Below are positions 40,258 through 48,122 of a stretch of DNA of 48,122 nucleotides, piece by piece. The DNA lies in contig JAUCGI010000018.1 of assembly GCA_030378035.1 (NCBI GenBank), positions 1 to 48,122 on the forward strand, given 5' to 3'. The position numbers and the translations under genes were made by a program. A model generated the notes under the pieces. The model was not told where the DNA came from. It saw only the letters and a list, made by a program, of their open reading frames with translations, and searched no databases. Within the stretch, counting starts at the first letter, position 1. Each line of letters begins with the position of its first letter. Source of the DNA: Desulfobacterales bacterium HSG2 (GTDB lineage: Bacteria; Desulfobacterota; Desulfobacteria; Desulfobacterales; 4be13).

Positions 40258-42973
40258 TTTCGCTCTCCTTTAACGCCGGGATTCGGATGGTAACGATTGT
40301 TCCCTGTCCTTCTTCACTTTCAAATTCAATAGTTCCCCCGTTTTTTTCAATAATATCCTTTGCCCGCCAGAGTCCGTATCCCATGTGTCCGGTTTTGGTA
40401 CTGTGGAACGGCGAAAAGATTTTATCAATTTTTTCTGCCGAAACCCCCATGCCTGTATCCCTGATTTGAATTTCAACCTGGTGCTGTCCATTTACTAATG
40501 TTTCCTGAGCCTGAATAGTTAATTTTCCTCCACCGGCCATTGCATCCAAAGCATTCTGGATGACAGAGTCCAAAATAGACTCCAGTTCCAAAAGAACAAA
40601 ATGAATCTTTGGCAGATTATCTCCGCATTCCAGATAAATCTCAATATTATCAGGTTGGTTTAATCGTGTCCGGCGAAATAAAGATTTCAGCACAGGTTCT
40701 ATATTGATATCCTCTTCAGGTGGGGAACTGATCTGTCGGGCAGCGGATAAGAGATTTTCCACATCAGTGTCAATTTTGTTAAGGTAGTTGTTAAGCGTTT
40801 TATCTTCAAGCCCTTCCCCGGCATGATCCCGAATCTGATCCACCCATATCGGAATCGCCCCGGCAAGATTATTCAGTTTGTGGACAAAATCGGCTGTAAT
40901 CATTGTCCGCGTGTTGATTTCTGTCACATCTGCAATCTTTTTATGAGCTTCAATCAACTGGTGATAGAGTCGCGCATTATCCAAAGCAATCGCCGCTATA
41001 TTTGCCATTGCCTGAAGAATGTCAAGATCATCTTTATTATAAACATAATCTTCTGTTGGGTGATATGTGGCAACAACACCTAACACCTTTTCACCGACCA
41101 TCATAGGAACACCAATGTAAGATGCTAATGTATCCTGCATAAACTCCCCATGACCCGGCTGTTTATACCATTCTTCCGCTTCCTGTTTTGTAGCACAAAA
41201 CATAGACTCACGCTTCTCAATGATATACTCTGTTCGTCCCTTCCCTCCTTTTTCCTTACGCTCTTTTCCTGCTAAAATTGTGGTTGGTTCTCCCCCTTTA
41301 AAAGCCAGCGGAAAGCGGACAAAATCATTAGCTTCATCATATAGTGCAATATACATATTGTCAGTATCCATAAGTTCAGAGGCATTTTTATGGATTAAGT
41401 TGAAAATCTTATTTTGCTCCAATTGAATAGAAGATGCTAATTTCTGGCTTAATCGAATCAATACGTCTTTCCGAAGATTCAGTTGATGTACTTTTTCTAA
41501 TCTTTCAGTACGCTCCTTCACAAGTTTTTTCAGTTCATCCTGTGATCGCACCCGCTCAATAGCCATAGCGATCTGCTCAGAAACAAAAGTTAAAATTTCC
41601 AAACCATCCTTACTGTATATTACCTTTTTATCATAATCATAAGCTGCCAGAACACCTGTCATTCTTTCCCGGGTTTTTAGCGGAACGCCCAGCCAGAAGC
41701 TAACCGGCGCTTTTGAGACCGGTATAATTTTCCCGTCTTCAATAAGCGTTTTAATCTTTTCAGGCGAGCCAAACAAAGGTTTTTGAGTTCGCAGAATATA
41801 ACCGGAAAAACCTCTTTCCACAGGCATGGATTCCGGGGGAACCTCACCTTTATTATTGATAAAGTAGGGAAAACTAAGCGTATTCGTTGAAGGATTGTAA
41901 AGTGCGATATAGAAATTTTTCGCAGGCATTCGCTCACTGACAATTTTATGTATTTCAGGATAAAGCTCCTCAAGATTCTGTGCAGTATGTGCGGCTTCAG
42001 AAATCTTATAAGCGGTATTGAGTTGAGCAGTACGTTCCTTCACAAGTTCCTCAAGATTTTCATGCGCTTGCACTCGCTCAATAGCCATAGCTACCTGTTC
42101 AGAAACGAACAGCAAAATATTCAGTTCTTCTTCTCCGTACTTTACATCTTCGTCATAAGTATAGACAGCCATTACCCCAATCGTTTTTTTCTGAGTCTTC
42201 AAAGGAACTCCTAACCATGATTTTGAAGGCTTTCCGATTTGCTTAATTTTTCCCTGATCTGAAAGTTCCGCAAGCACTTCATCTGTTCCTAATAATGGTT
42301 TCTGAGTTCGCAGAACATGACCTGACAAACCTTTTTCTATGGAAACAGGCTTCGGATATTCTTTGTATTCACTAACAAAATAGGGAAAACTGCGGGTTTC
42401 GCTATAACGATCATAAAGTGCAATATAGAAATTTTTTGCAGGCATTCGCTCGCTGACAATTTTATGTATTTCAGGATAAAGTTCTTCAAGATTCTGTGCG
42501 GTATGTGTGGCTTCAGAAATTTTATAGGCTGCTTTGAGCCTTCCCATAAAACATTCTGTCTCTTTGTTGGTTTCGGCAAGCCTTTGACGAAGCAAACGTG
42601 CAAAATACATTTGAAGAGGTGGGTATTTGTTCAGAATTTCATTAAAAACCGAACTTTTAGCATATAAAACCTCGGTTGTTTCAATCGTTTTTATCGTCGC
42701 TCCTATAGGAGCGCCGCTGAGAAGGCTCATCTCGCCAAAAACTTCTCCTACTTTAAGAAAAGTTATGCTCGACTCGTCGCCCAATAATACTTCAACCCTT
42801 CCGGAGACGATAATGAACAAGTGTAATCCGGGATCGCCTTCTCTTATGATAGTGTCAGATTTACGGTATTCCTTAGAGCTAAACAATAAAGCAATTTTTT
42901 TGATATCGTCTTTTTTAATATTATAAAACATTTCTAAACCGCTAAGAAAAATTTCAATCTCCTTAATATCCAT
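40247..42973 (-). CDS. cNMP-binding/triple-GAF sensor histidine kinase
   Basis: 908 residues, soluble. A cyclic-nucleotide-binding domain (about 20-130: IIREGDPGLHLFIIVSGRVE, VGEVFGEMSLLSGAPIG) is followed by GAF 1 (about 150-300), GAF 2 (about 318-470) and GAF 3 (about 510-680), then a dimerisation region with phospho-His in DFVHKLNNLAG and an HATPase domain (NALDAM; IRDTGMGVS; GYGLWRAKDIIEKNGG). GAF 1 and 2 are a recent internal duplication: the stretch ISEATHTAQNLEELYPEIHK and the 20 residues after it recur almost unchanged. First gene of the run ending with the TIR effector. It gives the cassette inputs of cyclic-nucleotide and small-molecule type. Confidence 0.93.
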   Translation of the reverse strand: MDIKEIEIFLSGLEMFYNIKKDDIKKIALLFSSKEYRKSDTIIREGDPGLHLFIIVSGRVEVLLGDESSITFLKVGEVFGEMSLLSGAPIGATIKTIETTEVLYAKSSVFNEILNKYPPLQMYFARLLRQRLAETNKETECFMGRLKAAYKISEATHTAQNLEELYPEIHKIVSERMPAKNFYIALYDRYSETRSFPYFVSEYKEYPKPVSIEKGLSGHVLRTQKPLLGTDEVLAELSDQGKIKQIGKPSKSWLGVPLKTQKKTIGVMAVYTYDEDVKYGEEELNILLFVSEQVAMAIERVQAHENLEELVKERTAQLNTAYKISEAAHTAQNLEELYPEIHKIVSERMPAKNFYIALYNPSTNTLSFPYFINNKGEVPPESMPVERGFSGYILRTQKPLFGSPEKIKTLIEDGKIIPVSKAPVSFWLGVPLKTRERMTGVLAAYDYDKKVIYSKDGLEILTFVSEQIAMAIERVRSQDELKKLVKERTERLEKVHQLNLRKDVLIRLSQKLASSIQLEQNKIFNLIHKNASELMDTDNMYIALYDEANDFVRFPLAFKGGEPTTILAGKERKEKGGKGRTEYIIEKRESMFCATKQEAEEWYKQPGHGEFMQDTLASYIGVPMMVGEKVLGVVATYHPTEDYVYNKDDLDILQAMANIAAIALDNARLYHQLIEAHKKIADVTEINTRTMITADFVHKLNNLAGAIPIWVDQIRDHAGEGLEDKTLNNYLNKIDTDVENLLSAARQISSPPEEDINIEPVLKSLFRRTRLNQPDNIEIYLECGDNLPKIHFVLLELESILDSVIQNALDAMAGGGKLTIQAQETLVNGQHQVEIQIRDTGMGVSAEKIDKIFSPFHSTKTGHMGYGLWRAKDIIEKNGGTIEFESEEGQGTIVTIRIPALKESENGR

Positions 42974-43005
42974 TTAGCTAATACCTTTGTCTTTCAGGTT
43001 GTTTC

Positions 43006-43112
43006 TGAAATTACGGAACAAGTGCGGAGCTTTCCAAGTCGCCTTTGACATCATGGAAGCGCATCTCGCCGTCCTTCGTACAAATCCGGACTTCTCGGGC
43101 ACCGTTCCTCCG
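43006..43112 (-). pseudogene. 3' fragment of a Uma2-family gene
   Basis: On the minus strand the sequence matches the C-terminal codons of the intact Uma2 gene at 43427 (GAREVRICTKDGEMRFHDVKGDLE-like, about 85% at DNA level by eye) with no beginning and a shifted end. A relic of a duplicated copy. Confidence 0.7.
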
Positions 43113-43153
43113 ATCCGATATCATATTCCCGGCTCCCGGGACAGTGAAATTGT

Positions 43154-43380
43154 TCACCGAAGCAGGCGTTCGGCTTCATCAAATGATATGGAAGCAGTGT
43201 CTTTTTTGCATTCGTCCAAAAATGTCAGAAAATCATGTCCGCTTGGATACACCTGCCACCTCCGCCGCCTGTCCCAGGGAGAGTTTTCCCTTTTCATAAA
43301 ACTTGGAAGCAATGACAAAGATGATTTCCCGGGTGTCTGTGCTGATAAAATCAGGCAATGTGATCTGTAAAGTTTGCATC
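43154..43380 (-). pseudogene. Frameshifted UPF0175-family antitoxin-like gene
   Basis: From the ATG at 43380 the frame reads MQTLQITLPDFISTDTREII, FVIASKFYEKGKLSLGQAAE and VAGVSKRT, the start and helix-turn-helix of UPF0175 proteins, then hits TGA. In another frame the protein continues HDFLTFLDECKKDTASISFD and ends LLR. The interval of 227 bases is not a multiple of three, fitting one small indel. UPF0175 members are often paired with PIN toxins; none is adjacent. Confidence 0.65.
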
Positions 43381-43426
43381 AATTATTCTCCGTTTTCTGT
43401 CACACCATGTTAAATTTGTTCATACA

Positions 43427-43903
43427 TCAAATCTCAACCTTTTTTGGAAATTCCGGAACAAGTGCGGATCCTTCCAAGTCGCCTTTGACATCATGAAAGC
43501 TCATCTCACCATCCTTCGTACAAATCTGGACTTCCCGGGCACCGTTTTCAAAATAAAGCTGCTTTTTTTCCTCAATCTCCTCATCTGTATTGCTGTCTGA
43601 AAGCATCTCCACGCAGATATCAGGAGCCACGGAGCATTCTGTCTCATACCTGATGATCTCAAGCCGCTTCGGTGAAACCCAGGCCGCATCGGCAACTTTG
43701 GTCCCTTTGCGAGTGGCGATGGCACATTCCGCCAATGCCCTTCCCTCTTTCATCAAAGAACGCAGGAGATATGATATCTCGCCCTGATATAATGAATGAT
43801 ACGTCTTTGCCGGTGACATGATGATCTGTCCTCTCTCATTCAGTTCGATTTTGAAAGGCAGGTTTTGCAAATCGGAGTGTTCGCACACTTCTTGCCAGTT
43901 CAT
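43427..43903 (-). CDS. Uma2-family (DUF820) putative endonuclease
   Basis: 158 residues of the PD-(D/E)XK fold. Family features: N-terminal MNWQEVCEHSDLQNLPFKIE, MSPAKTYHS, the AECAIATRKGTKVADAAWVS segment with the metal-binding Asp, APDICVEMLSDSNT (PDxxVEI-like) and EKKQLYFENGAREVQIC carrying the E-x-K/R residues. Uma2 genes are multiplied in cyanobacteria and Desulfobacterota, are often found beside mobile DNA, and have no established physiological role. A strong ribosome binding site (GGAAAGGGGG) precedes the ATG. Two degenerate copies surround it (43006-43112 and 44856-45099). Confidence 0.88.
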   Translation of the reverse strand: MNWQEVCEHSDLQNLPFKIELNERGQIIMSPAKTYHSLYQGEISYLLRSLMKEGRALAECAIATRKGTKVADAAWVSPKRLEIIRYETECSVAPDICVEMLSDSNTDEEIEEKKQLYFENGAREVQICTKDGEMSFHDVKGDLEGSALVPEFPKKVEI

Positions 43904-44080
43904 AAATTCCCCCTTTCCTCGTTCAGATAATTGTTTGAAACAATGGCTTCAAGCGTTCTTCGCCAACTTTCTTTCAATCCCTGCTCATAAGCAGTTCGTG
44001 AACTTCCAAAGCATTAAGGTATGGATCAAGTTTTTCAAAAGTGATATATAAAAGACAAACATACTGATAAGATCAAATTT

Positions 44081-44494
44081 TTAGGCGTATTTCTTTTCAT
44101 AATAAGCATCTCCTTCCTGAAAATTGTTCTGATTTTCAATGACGACATGATATGCTGTTTTGGCTGTTCTGATCACATTCTCCCACATCGGAGATCTGAT
44201 ATAGGCCTCATCTGTGAGATCGTCTCCTGTCTCGGCAAGGAGTCTTTCTATGGAAGATGCAACAGCCCTTACCAATGCAGCTTCGTACTCATCTTCAAGG
44301 ATGACACCAATCAGTTTCTCGGGTTTTTCGGCCAGACTTGTATCATCAAACAGAAAATGAACCGCGTAGTCAAAACAGTCGTAAACAATTCCTTCGGGAT
44401 ACTGTTTCTGTATCCATGCCTTTTTCTGATACTGTCTGTCCGACAGTGCCTTTAATGTGCCGATAAGTTCCTCACGCATTTCCGGGTATTGCAT
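44081..44494 (-). CDS. SCO4402-family putative immunity protein
   Basis: 137 residues from the ATG at 44494, chosen because AAGGAG stands 7 bases before it; a longer form would start 14 codons upstream inside the end of the toxin gene. MREELIGTLKALSDRQYQKK, a central acidic stretch, and LIGVILEDEYEAALVRAVAS resemble the SCO4402 family, small acidic proteins. It directly follows the polymorphic-toxin-like gene on the same strand, where a cognate immunity gene is expected. Inferred role: bind and neutralise that toxin domain in the cytoplasm. Binding is not shown by the sequence. Confidence 0.7.
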   Translation of the reverse strand: MQYPEMREELIGTLKALSDRQYQKKAWIQKQYPEGIVYDCFDYAVHFLFDDTSLAEKPEKLIGVILEDEYEAALVRAVASSIERLLAETGDDLTDEAYIRSPMWENVIRTAKTAYHVVIENQNNFQEGDAYYEKKYA

Positions 44495-44511
44495 GACGCA
44501 CTCCTTTCTTA

Positions 44512-44856
44512 TTAGGGAGAATACCAGTTTCTCCACTGCAACCAGTCTTTTATTGGGATGTGGGCGTTGACGGGATCATTTCTTATGCTTCCGCTGATCG
44601 GATTCCCGCCACGCCCGATCACATGCCCCCTGTATCTTACAACAACATGATCCACCTGTTGGCTCGCTAACGGATGATCCGGGTCTCCTTTGTCTATACG
44701 GATTCCGTTTCCCACGTCGTCAGGATCCTGCCATCTGTAACCGGTTCCCTGCTTTTTGTTCGGTTTGGGACTTCCCCAGTCTCTCGGAATCTTGTCATCT
44801 TCCCGAAGCCCGGGAAAAAAGTCAGAGGGAGCCGGCATACTTTGTCCGAGTATCAT
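44512..44856 (-). CDS. Orphan polymorphic-toxin C-terminal domain
   Basis: 114 residues. The segment TGYRWQDPDDVGNGIRIDKG, DPDHPLASQQVDHVVVRYRG, HVIGRGGNPISGSIRNDPVN, AHIPIKDWLQWRNWYSP resembles the C-terminal toxin tips of RHS/CDI-type proteins, probably a nuclease: conserved Arg, Asp and His residues (QQVDHVVV, AHIP) are candidates. No RHS repeats, pretoxin motif or secretion domain precedes it. The ATG overlaps the stop of a broken Uma2 gene (TAATG), so it looks like a displaced toxin cassette. The downstream gene is its likely immunity protein. Family membership is from pattern recognition; I cannot name the toxin class. Confidence 0.65.
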   Translation of the reverse strand: MILGQSMPAPSDFFPGLREDDKIPRDWGSPKPNKKQGTGYRWQDPDDVGNGIRIDKGDPDHPLASQQVDHVVVRYRGHVIGRGGNPISGSIRNDPVNAHIPIKDWLQWRNWYSP

Positions 44857-45099
44857 TAAATAGCAACCTTTTTGGGAAATTCCGGAACGAATGCGGATAT
44901 TTCCAAGTTGCGGGTGGCAATAGCAGATTCCGCCATGCCCTTCCCTCTTTCATCAGTGAACGCAGGAGATATGATATTTCGCCCTGATATAATGATACGC
45001 CTTTGCCGGTGACATAATGATCTGTCCTCTCTCATTCAGTTCGATTTTGAAAGGCAGGTTTTGCAAATCAGAGTGTTCGCACACTTCTTGCCAGTTCAT
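44856..45099 (-). pseudogene. Uma2-family gene with internal deletion
   Basis: The first about 40 codons (MNWQEVCEHSDLQNLPFKIE onward) are nearly identical to 43427-43903, then frame is lost and the catalytic centre is missing; the last codons (EFPKKVAI, stop TAA) match the intact copy again. The TAA shares one base with the toxin ATG. Confidence 0.85.
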
Positions 45100-45186
45100 A
45101 AATTCCCCTTTCTTCGCTTGAAAAATAATGAGAATTAATACTTAAACTGTTCTCCGCTAATCGCTTTACTTTTTCCATTAGAAAAG

Positions 45187-46551
45187 TCACTGTATGCCAT
45201 TCTCCCCTCCGAATCTGCCATGCGTTTTCCAACGCTTTAACACTTCTTTATATTCCGTTTCTGCAAATGCCAATCCTTTTTTATGCAATATCGTTGCTGA
45301 AAGCAAATGCGGCATCCCCCATTCCTTTTCCAAATATGCAATCTGCGATCCCGAGAGTGTCTGCCCCCGATTTTTTGTCAAAATACGCTCTATCTTGCAG
45401 CGCCCCCGTCCCACAGTTTTTTGAAAGCGCAAAAATTCCAAATCAAAATATGCCCTTATCTTATCTTCTGCTTCCAACCCTGGTTTCACGTCATTGTCAA
45501 GCGTTTTTATCAGTTTTGCAATGAATATTGTAAGAAAATGTTGTGATGCAATTCCCAGCACCATTTGTCGGGCAATCACCTTGCGGATCAGCACCCTGAC
45601 AAGCCGTGAGCGCCCGCTTCTTCCCGGAGGCGGTGCCCCTTCTGCCACCAGTATGCACAGCGATTTCAGATGGTCGGCAATAACGCGCCCGCATTCTTCG
45701 ATCTTGTGAATCGGCAAATCCGTGTTTTTGACGAACTGATGAATAATTTCCATAAGGGGGCGATAGGATTCTATGTCAAAGACAGACTGGACCTCCTGCA
45801 ATATCATGGCAATGCGCTCTGTGCCAATGACCGTCTCTGTGTGAGGCTCAGTTGAAGGGGAGAATTCATCTGTTTTTGGAAGCAGGGTGTGTGAAACAAA
45901 ACGGGAATTGGAAAATTCGACAAAACGGCCACATCGGCAACCGGGTTGGCAATCCGGCCCACACGCCTTATCCACACCCATGTCATAAAATAATTCGGTG
46001 TTCGGCCCGCACTTGAGGGAAAGTGTTTCCCCGCTCCGATTTTCACTGCTTTCCACCCAGTAATTATGCTGAACACCCAAACCAACAAGCCTTTCCTCCG
46101 GCACACCGATATCCTGCCATGTCTGATGAGTAAGCCCGTCTTCAGACAGTTCCCGGTCTGCCAATCTGCCACCGCCAAAATATGACACCCAGATATGCTT
46201 GGAATTCATCCCCATAACCTCTGTTGCCAAATTCCACATCCGGCTGATGGTATCCTGTCGCCCGTTTTTGCCAAAGACAAACGCGCCGGACATTTCAAAA
46301 AGGCTCAGATGGATATTGTCCGCGCCGACCGAATCAAGATCAAAATGACGAAAACAGTCCTGCACCATGACAAACTTATTGCCCGAACGGCCTTTTTCTT
46401 TTGTCGGGGATGATTCCGGATCAGGGGGATAGCAGCTAAAAACAAAAGACATGGGAGAGGAACTTTGTAAAATCGGAGTTCGGGGAAGGAAGCGGAAGCC
46501 ATGATCTTCGTAATATTTTACAAACTGCTGCCGAATTTCAGCGCATTCCAT
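45187..46551 (-). CDS. Alanyl-tRNA synthetase-like catalytic-domain paralogue
   Basis: 454 residues from the ATG at 46551, which has AAGGA 7 bases upstream; an in-frame start 36 codons further up has no such site. Class II AlaRS landmarks are present in order: motif 1-like IRQQFVKYYEDHGFRFLPRT, motif 2-like VQDCFRHFDLDSVGADNIHL then SLFEMSGAFVFG, GPNTELFYDMG (motif 3-like region) and the VIADHLKSLCILVAEGAPPP stretch that opens the AlaRS tRNA-recognition region, with RVLIRKVIARQ. The editing and C-Ala domains of real AlaRS are missing (total usually about 870 aa), and CGPDCQPGCRCG is a cysteine cluster in the catalytic domain. So it is a paralogue, perhaps for a special tRNA, for amino acid transfer in biosynthesis, or a spare copy linked to conflict. 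Confidence 0.85.
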   Translation of the reverse strand: MECAEIRQQFVKYYEDHGFRFLPRTPILQSSSPMSFVFSCYPPDPESSPTKEKGRSGNKFVMVQDCFRHFDLDSVGADNIHLSLFEMSGAFVFGKNGRQDTISRMWNLATEVMGMNSKHIWVSYFGGGRLADRELSEDGLTHQTWQDIGVPEERLVGLGVQHNYWVESSENRSGETLSLKCGPNTELFYDMGVDKACGPDCQPGCRCGRFVEFSNSRFVSHTLLPKTDEFSPSTEPHTETVIGTERIAMILQEVQSVFDIESYRPLMEIIHQFVKNTDLPIHKIEECGRVIADHLKSLCILVAEGAPPPGRSGRSRLVRVLIRKVIARQMVLGIASQHFLTIFIAKLIKTLDNDVKPGLEAEDKIRAYFDLEFLRFQKTVGRGRCKIERILTKNRGQTLSGSQIAYLEKEWGMPHLLSATILHKKGLAFAETEYKEVLKRWKTHGRFGGENGIQ

Positions 46552-46825
46552 AAGTTCATCCTTTATTTGTTCACTCAGGAGTGAAAAGTTCAAAGTAAAG
46601 TTCAAATTGACAAATCCGGATTTGCCAATTCCGCCGGAGCGTTTCCGATCTGCTGACAATATTATTACTTGTATCTCTATTCGGACGAGTATAATCCCTG
46701 AATCTCCCGATCATGGCCATCATTCTGACCGGACAGCATAAAACATGTCAATGGGGTGAAGAGAGTATTCTGGCAGGAACAGAAGAGAATTCCTGCATTC
46801 ACTTAGCCCGACACCCTTGAATTAC

Positions 46826-46890
46826 GCGGAAGCCGTGATCTTCGTAATATCTTATGAATTGTTGACGAATTTCAGCGCGCTCCGTAGATT
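46826..46890 (-). repeat. Duplicated fragment of the AlaRS-like gene start
   Basis: The plus-strand sequence CGGAAGCC(G/A)TGATCTTCGTAATAT continuing to the start-codon region of the AlaRS-like gene (46491-46558) is repeated here with a few changes. It has no open frame. Confidence 0.8.
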
Positions 46891-47700
46891 AATCCTTAAA
46901 TGATAGAAAAACTGATCACAACTTAAACTGTAACCTGTAGATTGTTCCCATATGCAACAATCATACCAAAACCGTAATTTTTTTATTTTTTTTTCAAAAA
47001 TCCAGACAAAACAGTTTCCAACCGTTTGAAATGGGCGAATGCAGTTCGATAAATCCTTAATTGAAATAAAGGCCTGAATTATGTCAGACATCAGAATAAA
47101 ATCTGTATAAAATAATATTTTCGGATTTGCAAGTTTTTTTTTGCTAAAATTTCATTTTAGCATTCTGGATGAAAAAGGGTGCGCTTTGGCAGTTTGCCAA
47201 ATTTAAAGAGACCGGGATATTGCATTTCCAGTTCGTATTTTTGAGGAAATCGGATCAGGAAAAGTCGGAAGAGACCTCCGAAGTTTTGGAAACTTTAAAT
47301 GTTCGGGTTGTATTGAAAAATATTTGACGCACCGGAACAATTTGGTATGAATAGTAGAAATACAGGGGAAAATCTTCTGCGGTGTTTATGCCTCTGTGTG
47401 ACTTTTTTCTGCTCACACAAAGGCGCAGAGGCACAAAGGCACAAAGAACAGGGTGGGATATTCTTTCACGGAAATCGCCTGAAACTGCGCCCTGTTCCTG
47501 AAACCGCCCGGAACATCTGCTGCGGCCTTTGTGCCTCTGTCTGACTTTTTTTCTGCTCACACAAAGACACAAAGAACGGTGCAGGATTGTTTGCCTATAC
47601 ATCATCTGGAAACAGGAAAATGATCAATCTGTTTAAAACCCTGCCTATAAAGTCCGTTCGGTGCTTGACGGGGAGATGTCGTTGGACTGCCGTTTTGATG
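46891..47700. other. Intergenic region with palindromes and no gene
   Basis: No supported gene. 47142-47162 is the palindrome TGCTAAAAT...ATTTTAGCA of the type at 5811-5898. 47385-47435 and 47520-47575 are two copies of a GCCTCTGTGTGACTTTTTTC / CTGCTCACACAAAGGC sequence, and between them CCTGTTC...GAACAGG-like arms. Confidence 0.65.
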
Positions 47701-47711
47701 AAAAGGCCACA

Positions 47712-48122
47712 GTCCGGAGTGCAAAATTTATTTTGCAAGAGTATCCCGGTGAGGCCGAAATTTTATTTCTGATATTTAAAAGGATGTCCGGAGTGCAAAA
47801 TTTATTTTGCAAGGGTATCCCGGTGAGGCCGAAATTTTATTTCTGATATTTAAAAGGATGTCCGGAGTGCAAAATTTATTTTGCAAGAGTATCCCGGTGA
47901 GGCCAAAAGGATGTCCGGAGTGCAAAATTTATTTTGCAAGGGTATCCCGGTGAGGCCGAATTTTTATTTCTGATACTTAAAAGGATGTCCGGAGCGCAAA
48001 ATTTATTTTGCAAGAGTATCCCGGTGAGGCCGAAATTTTATTTCTGATATTTAAAAGGATGTCCGGAGTGCAAAATTTATTTTGCAAGGGTATCCCGGTG
48101 AGGCCGAAATTTTATTTCTGAT
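47712..48122. repeat. 74-bp tandem repeat with internal hairpin, running out of the window
   Basis: Units start with GTCCGGAG at 47712, 47786, 47860, 47913, 47987 and 48061. The spacing is 74 bp except one unit of 53 bp that lost TTTTATTTCTGATATTT. Each holds GGAGTGCAAAATTTATTTTG followed by CAAG(A/G)GTATCCCGGTGAGG; GCAAAAT...ATTTTGC is a hairpin. The array continues past the end of the window. Copies alternate between CAAGAG and CAAGGG. Confidence 0.9.

Noticed and set aside
43904..44080. Possible remnant on the minus strand (SFEKLDPYLNALEVHELLMS-like reading)
   Set aside because: Only about 25 codons look gene-like and stops follow; I cannot assign a family.
47712..48122. CRISPR array
   Set aside because: The 74-bp units follow one another without unique spacers, and no cas gene is near.

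Overview
The window (48,122 bp, mid-range GC) looks like chromosomal DNA of an anaerobic, probably sulfate-reducing Desulfobacterota bacterium of the Desulfobacteraceae/Desulfococcus/Desulfonema type. This is inferred from gene content, not from a marker gene: a futalosine-route menaquinone cluster (mqnD-mqnB-mqnP), an acyl-CoA dehydrogenase with the Val-Glu signature of non-decarboxylating glutaryl-CoA dehydrogenases, two-CW domain signalling proteins, large hybrid histidine kinases, and a very high density of palindromic and short tandem repeats. No rRNA, tRNA or CRISPR array was recognised.

Layout. 1-4 kb: small zinc-ribbon proteins, a PpiD/SurA-type foldase, an AMMECR1-domain protein and a crotonase remnant. 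4-7 kb: a Ser/Thr kinase with a cNMP-binding domain, followed by a PP2C phosphatase; both start with the same two-CW cysteine domain and look like a matched writer/eraser pair. 7-10 kb: a cysteine-rich cytosolic protein, coaE (whose 5' leader is a heptamer repeat array), a broken HicB-like gene and ogt. 10-14.5 kb: a DUF234-type ATPase and the mqn genes. 14.7-15.95 kb: a mosaic repeat field. 16-23.5 kb: three consecutive hybrid sensor kinases; one has a tandem-repeat tract inserted in frame in its ATPase domain and another has a degenerate receiver. 23.6-29.1 kb, minus strand: a Helicase_C_3-like protein, the glutaryl-CoA-type dehydrogenase, a holin-like/HTH protein, and a two-gene cassette of polynucleotide-kinase-like P-loop protein and Thg1-like 3'-5' polymerase that suggests RNA repair. 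29-31.5 kb: nested palindromic elements and gene ruins.

31.5-43 kb is the most unusual part. A 2.3-kb element with 22-bp perfect terminal inverted repeats carries one 659-aa gene resembling the DUF7869 family, known to me mainly from animals and other eukaryotes. Next to it, on the minus strand, is a signalling cassette: cNMP/GAF histidine kinase, receiver, EAD11-type protein, KGGVGR ATPase with a receiver, EAD11-TIR effector, and a truncated GAF protein. It reads as a TIR/EAD conflict system placed under two-component control. 43-46.7 kb holds decayed Uma2 copies, a broken UPF0175 gene, an orphan polymorphic-toxin/immunity pair and an alanyl-tRNA-synthetase-like paralogue. The window ends in a 74-bp tandem repeat.

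Repeats are a theme in themselves. At least two families of non-coding palindromic elements with different termini sit between exact 8-bp direct repeats, as expected of MITEs. Head-to-head 6- and 7-mer tandem arrays also lie between genes, one flanked by a 19-bp duplication that recreates a start codon and ribosome binding site.
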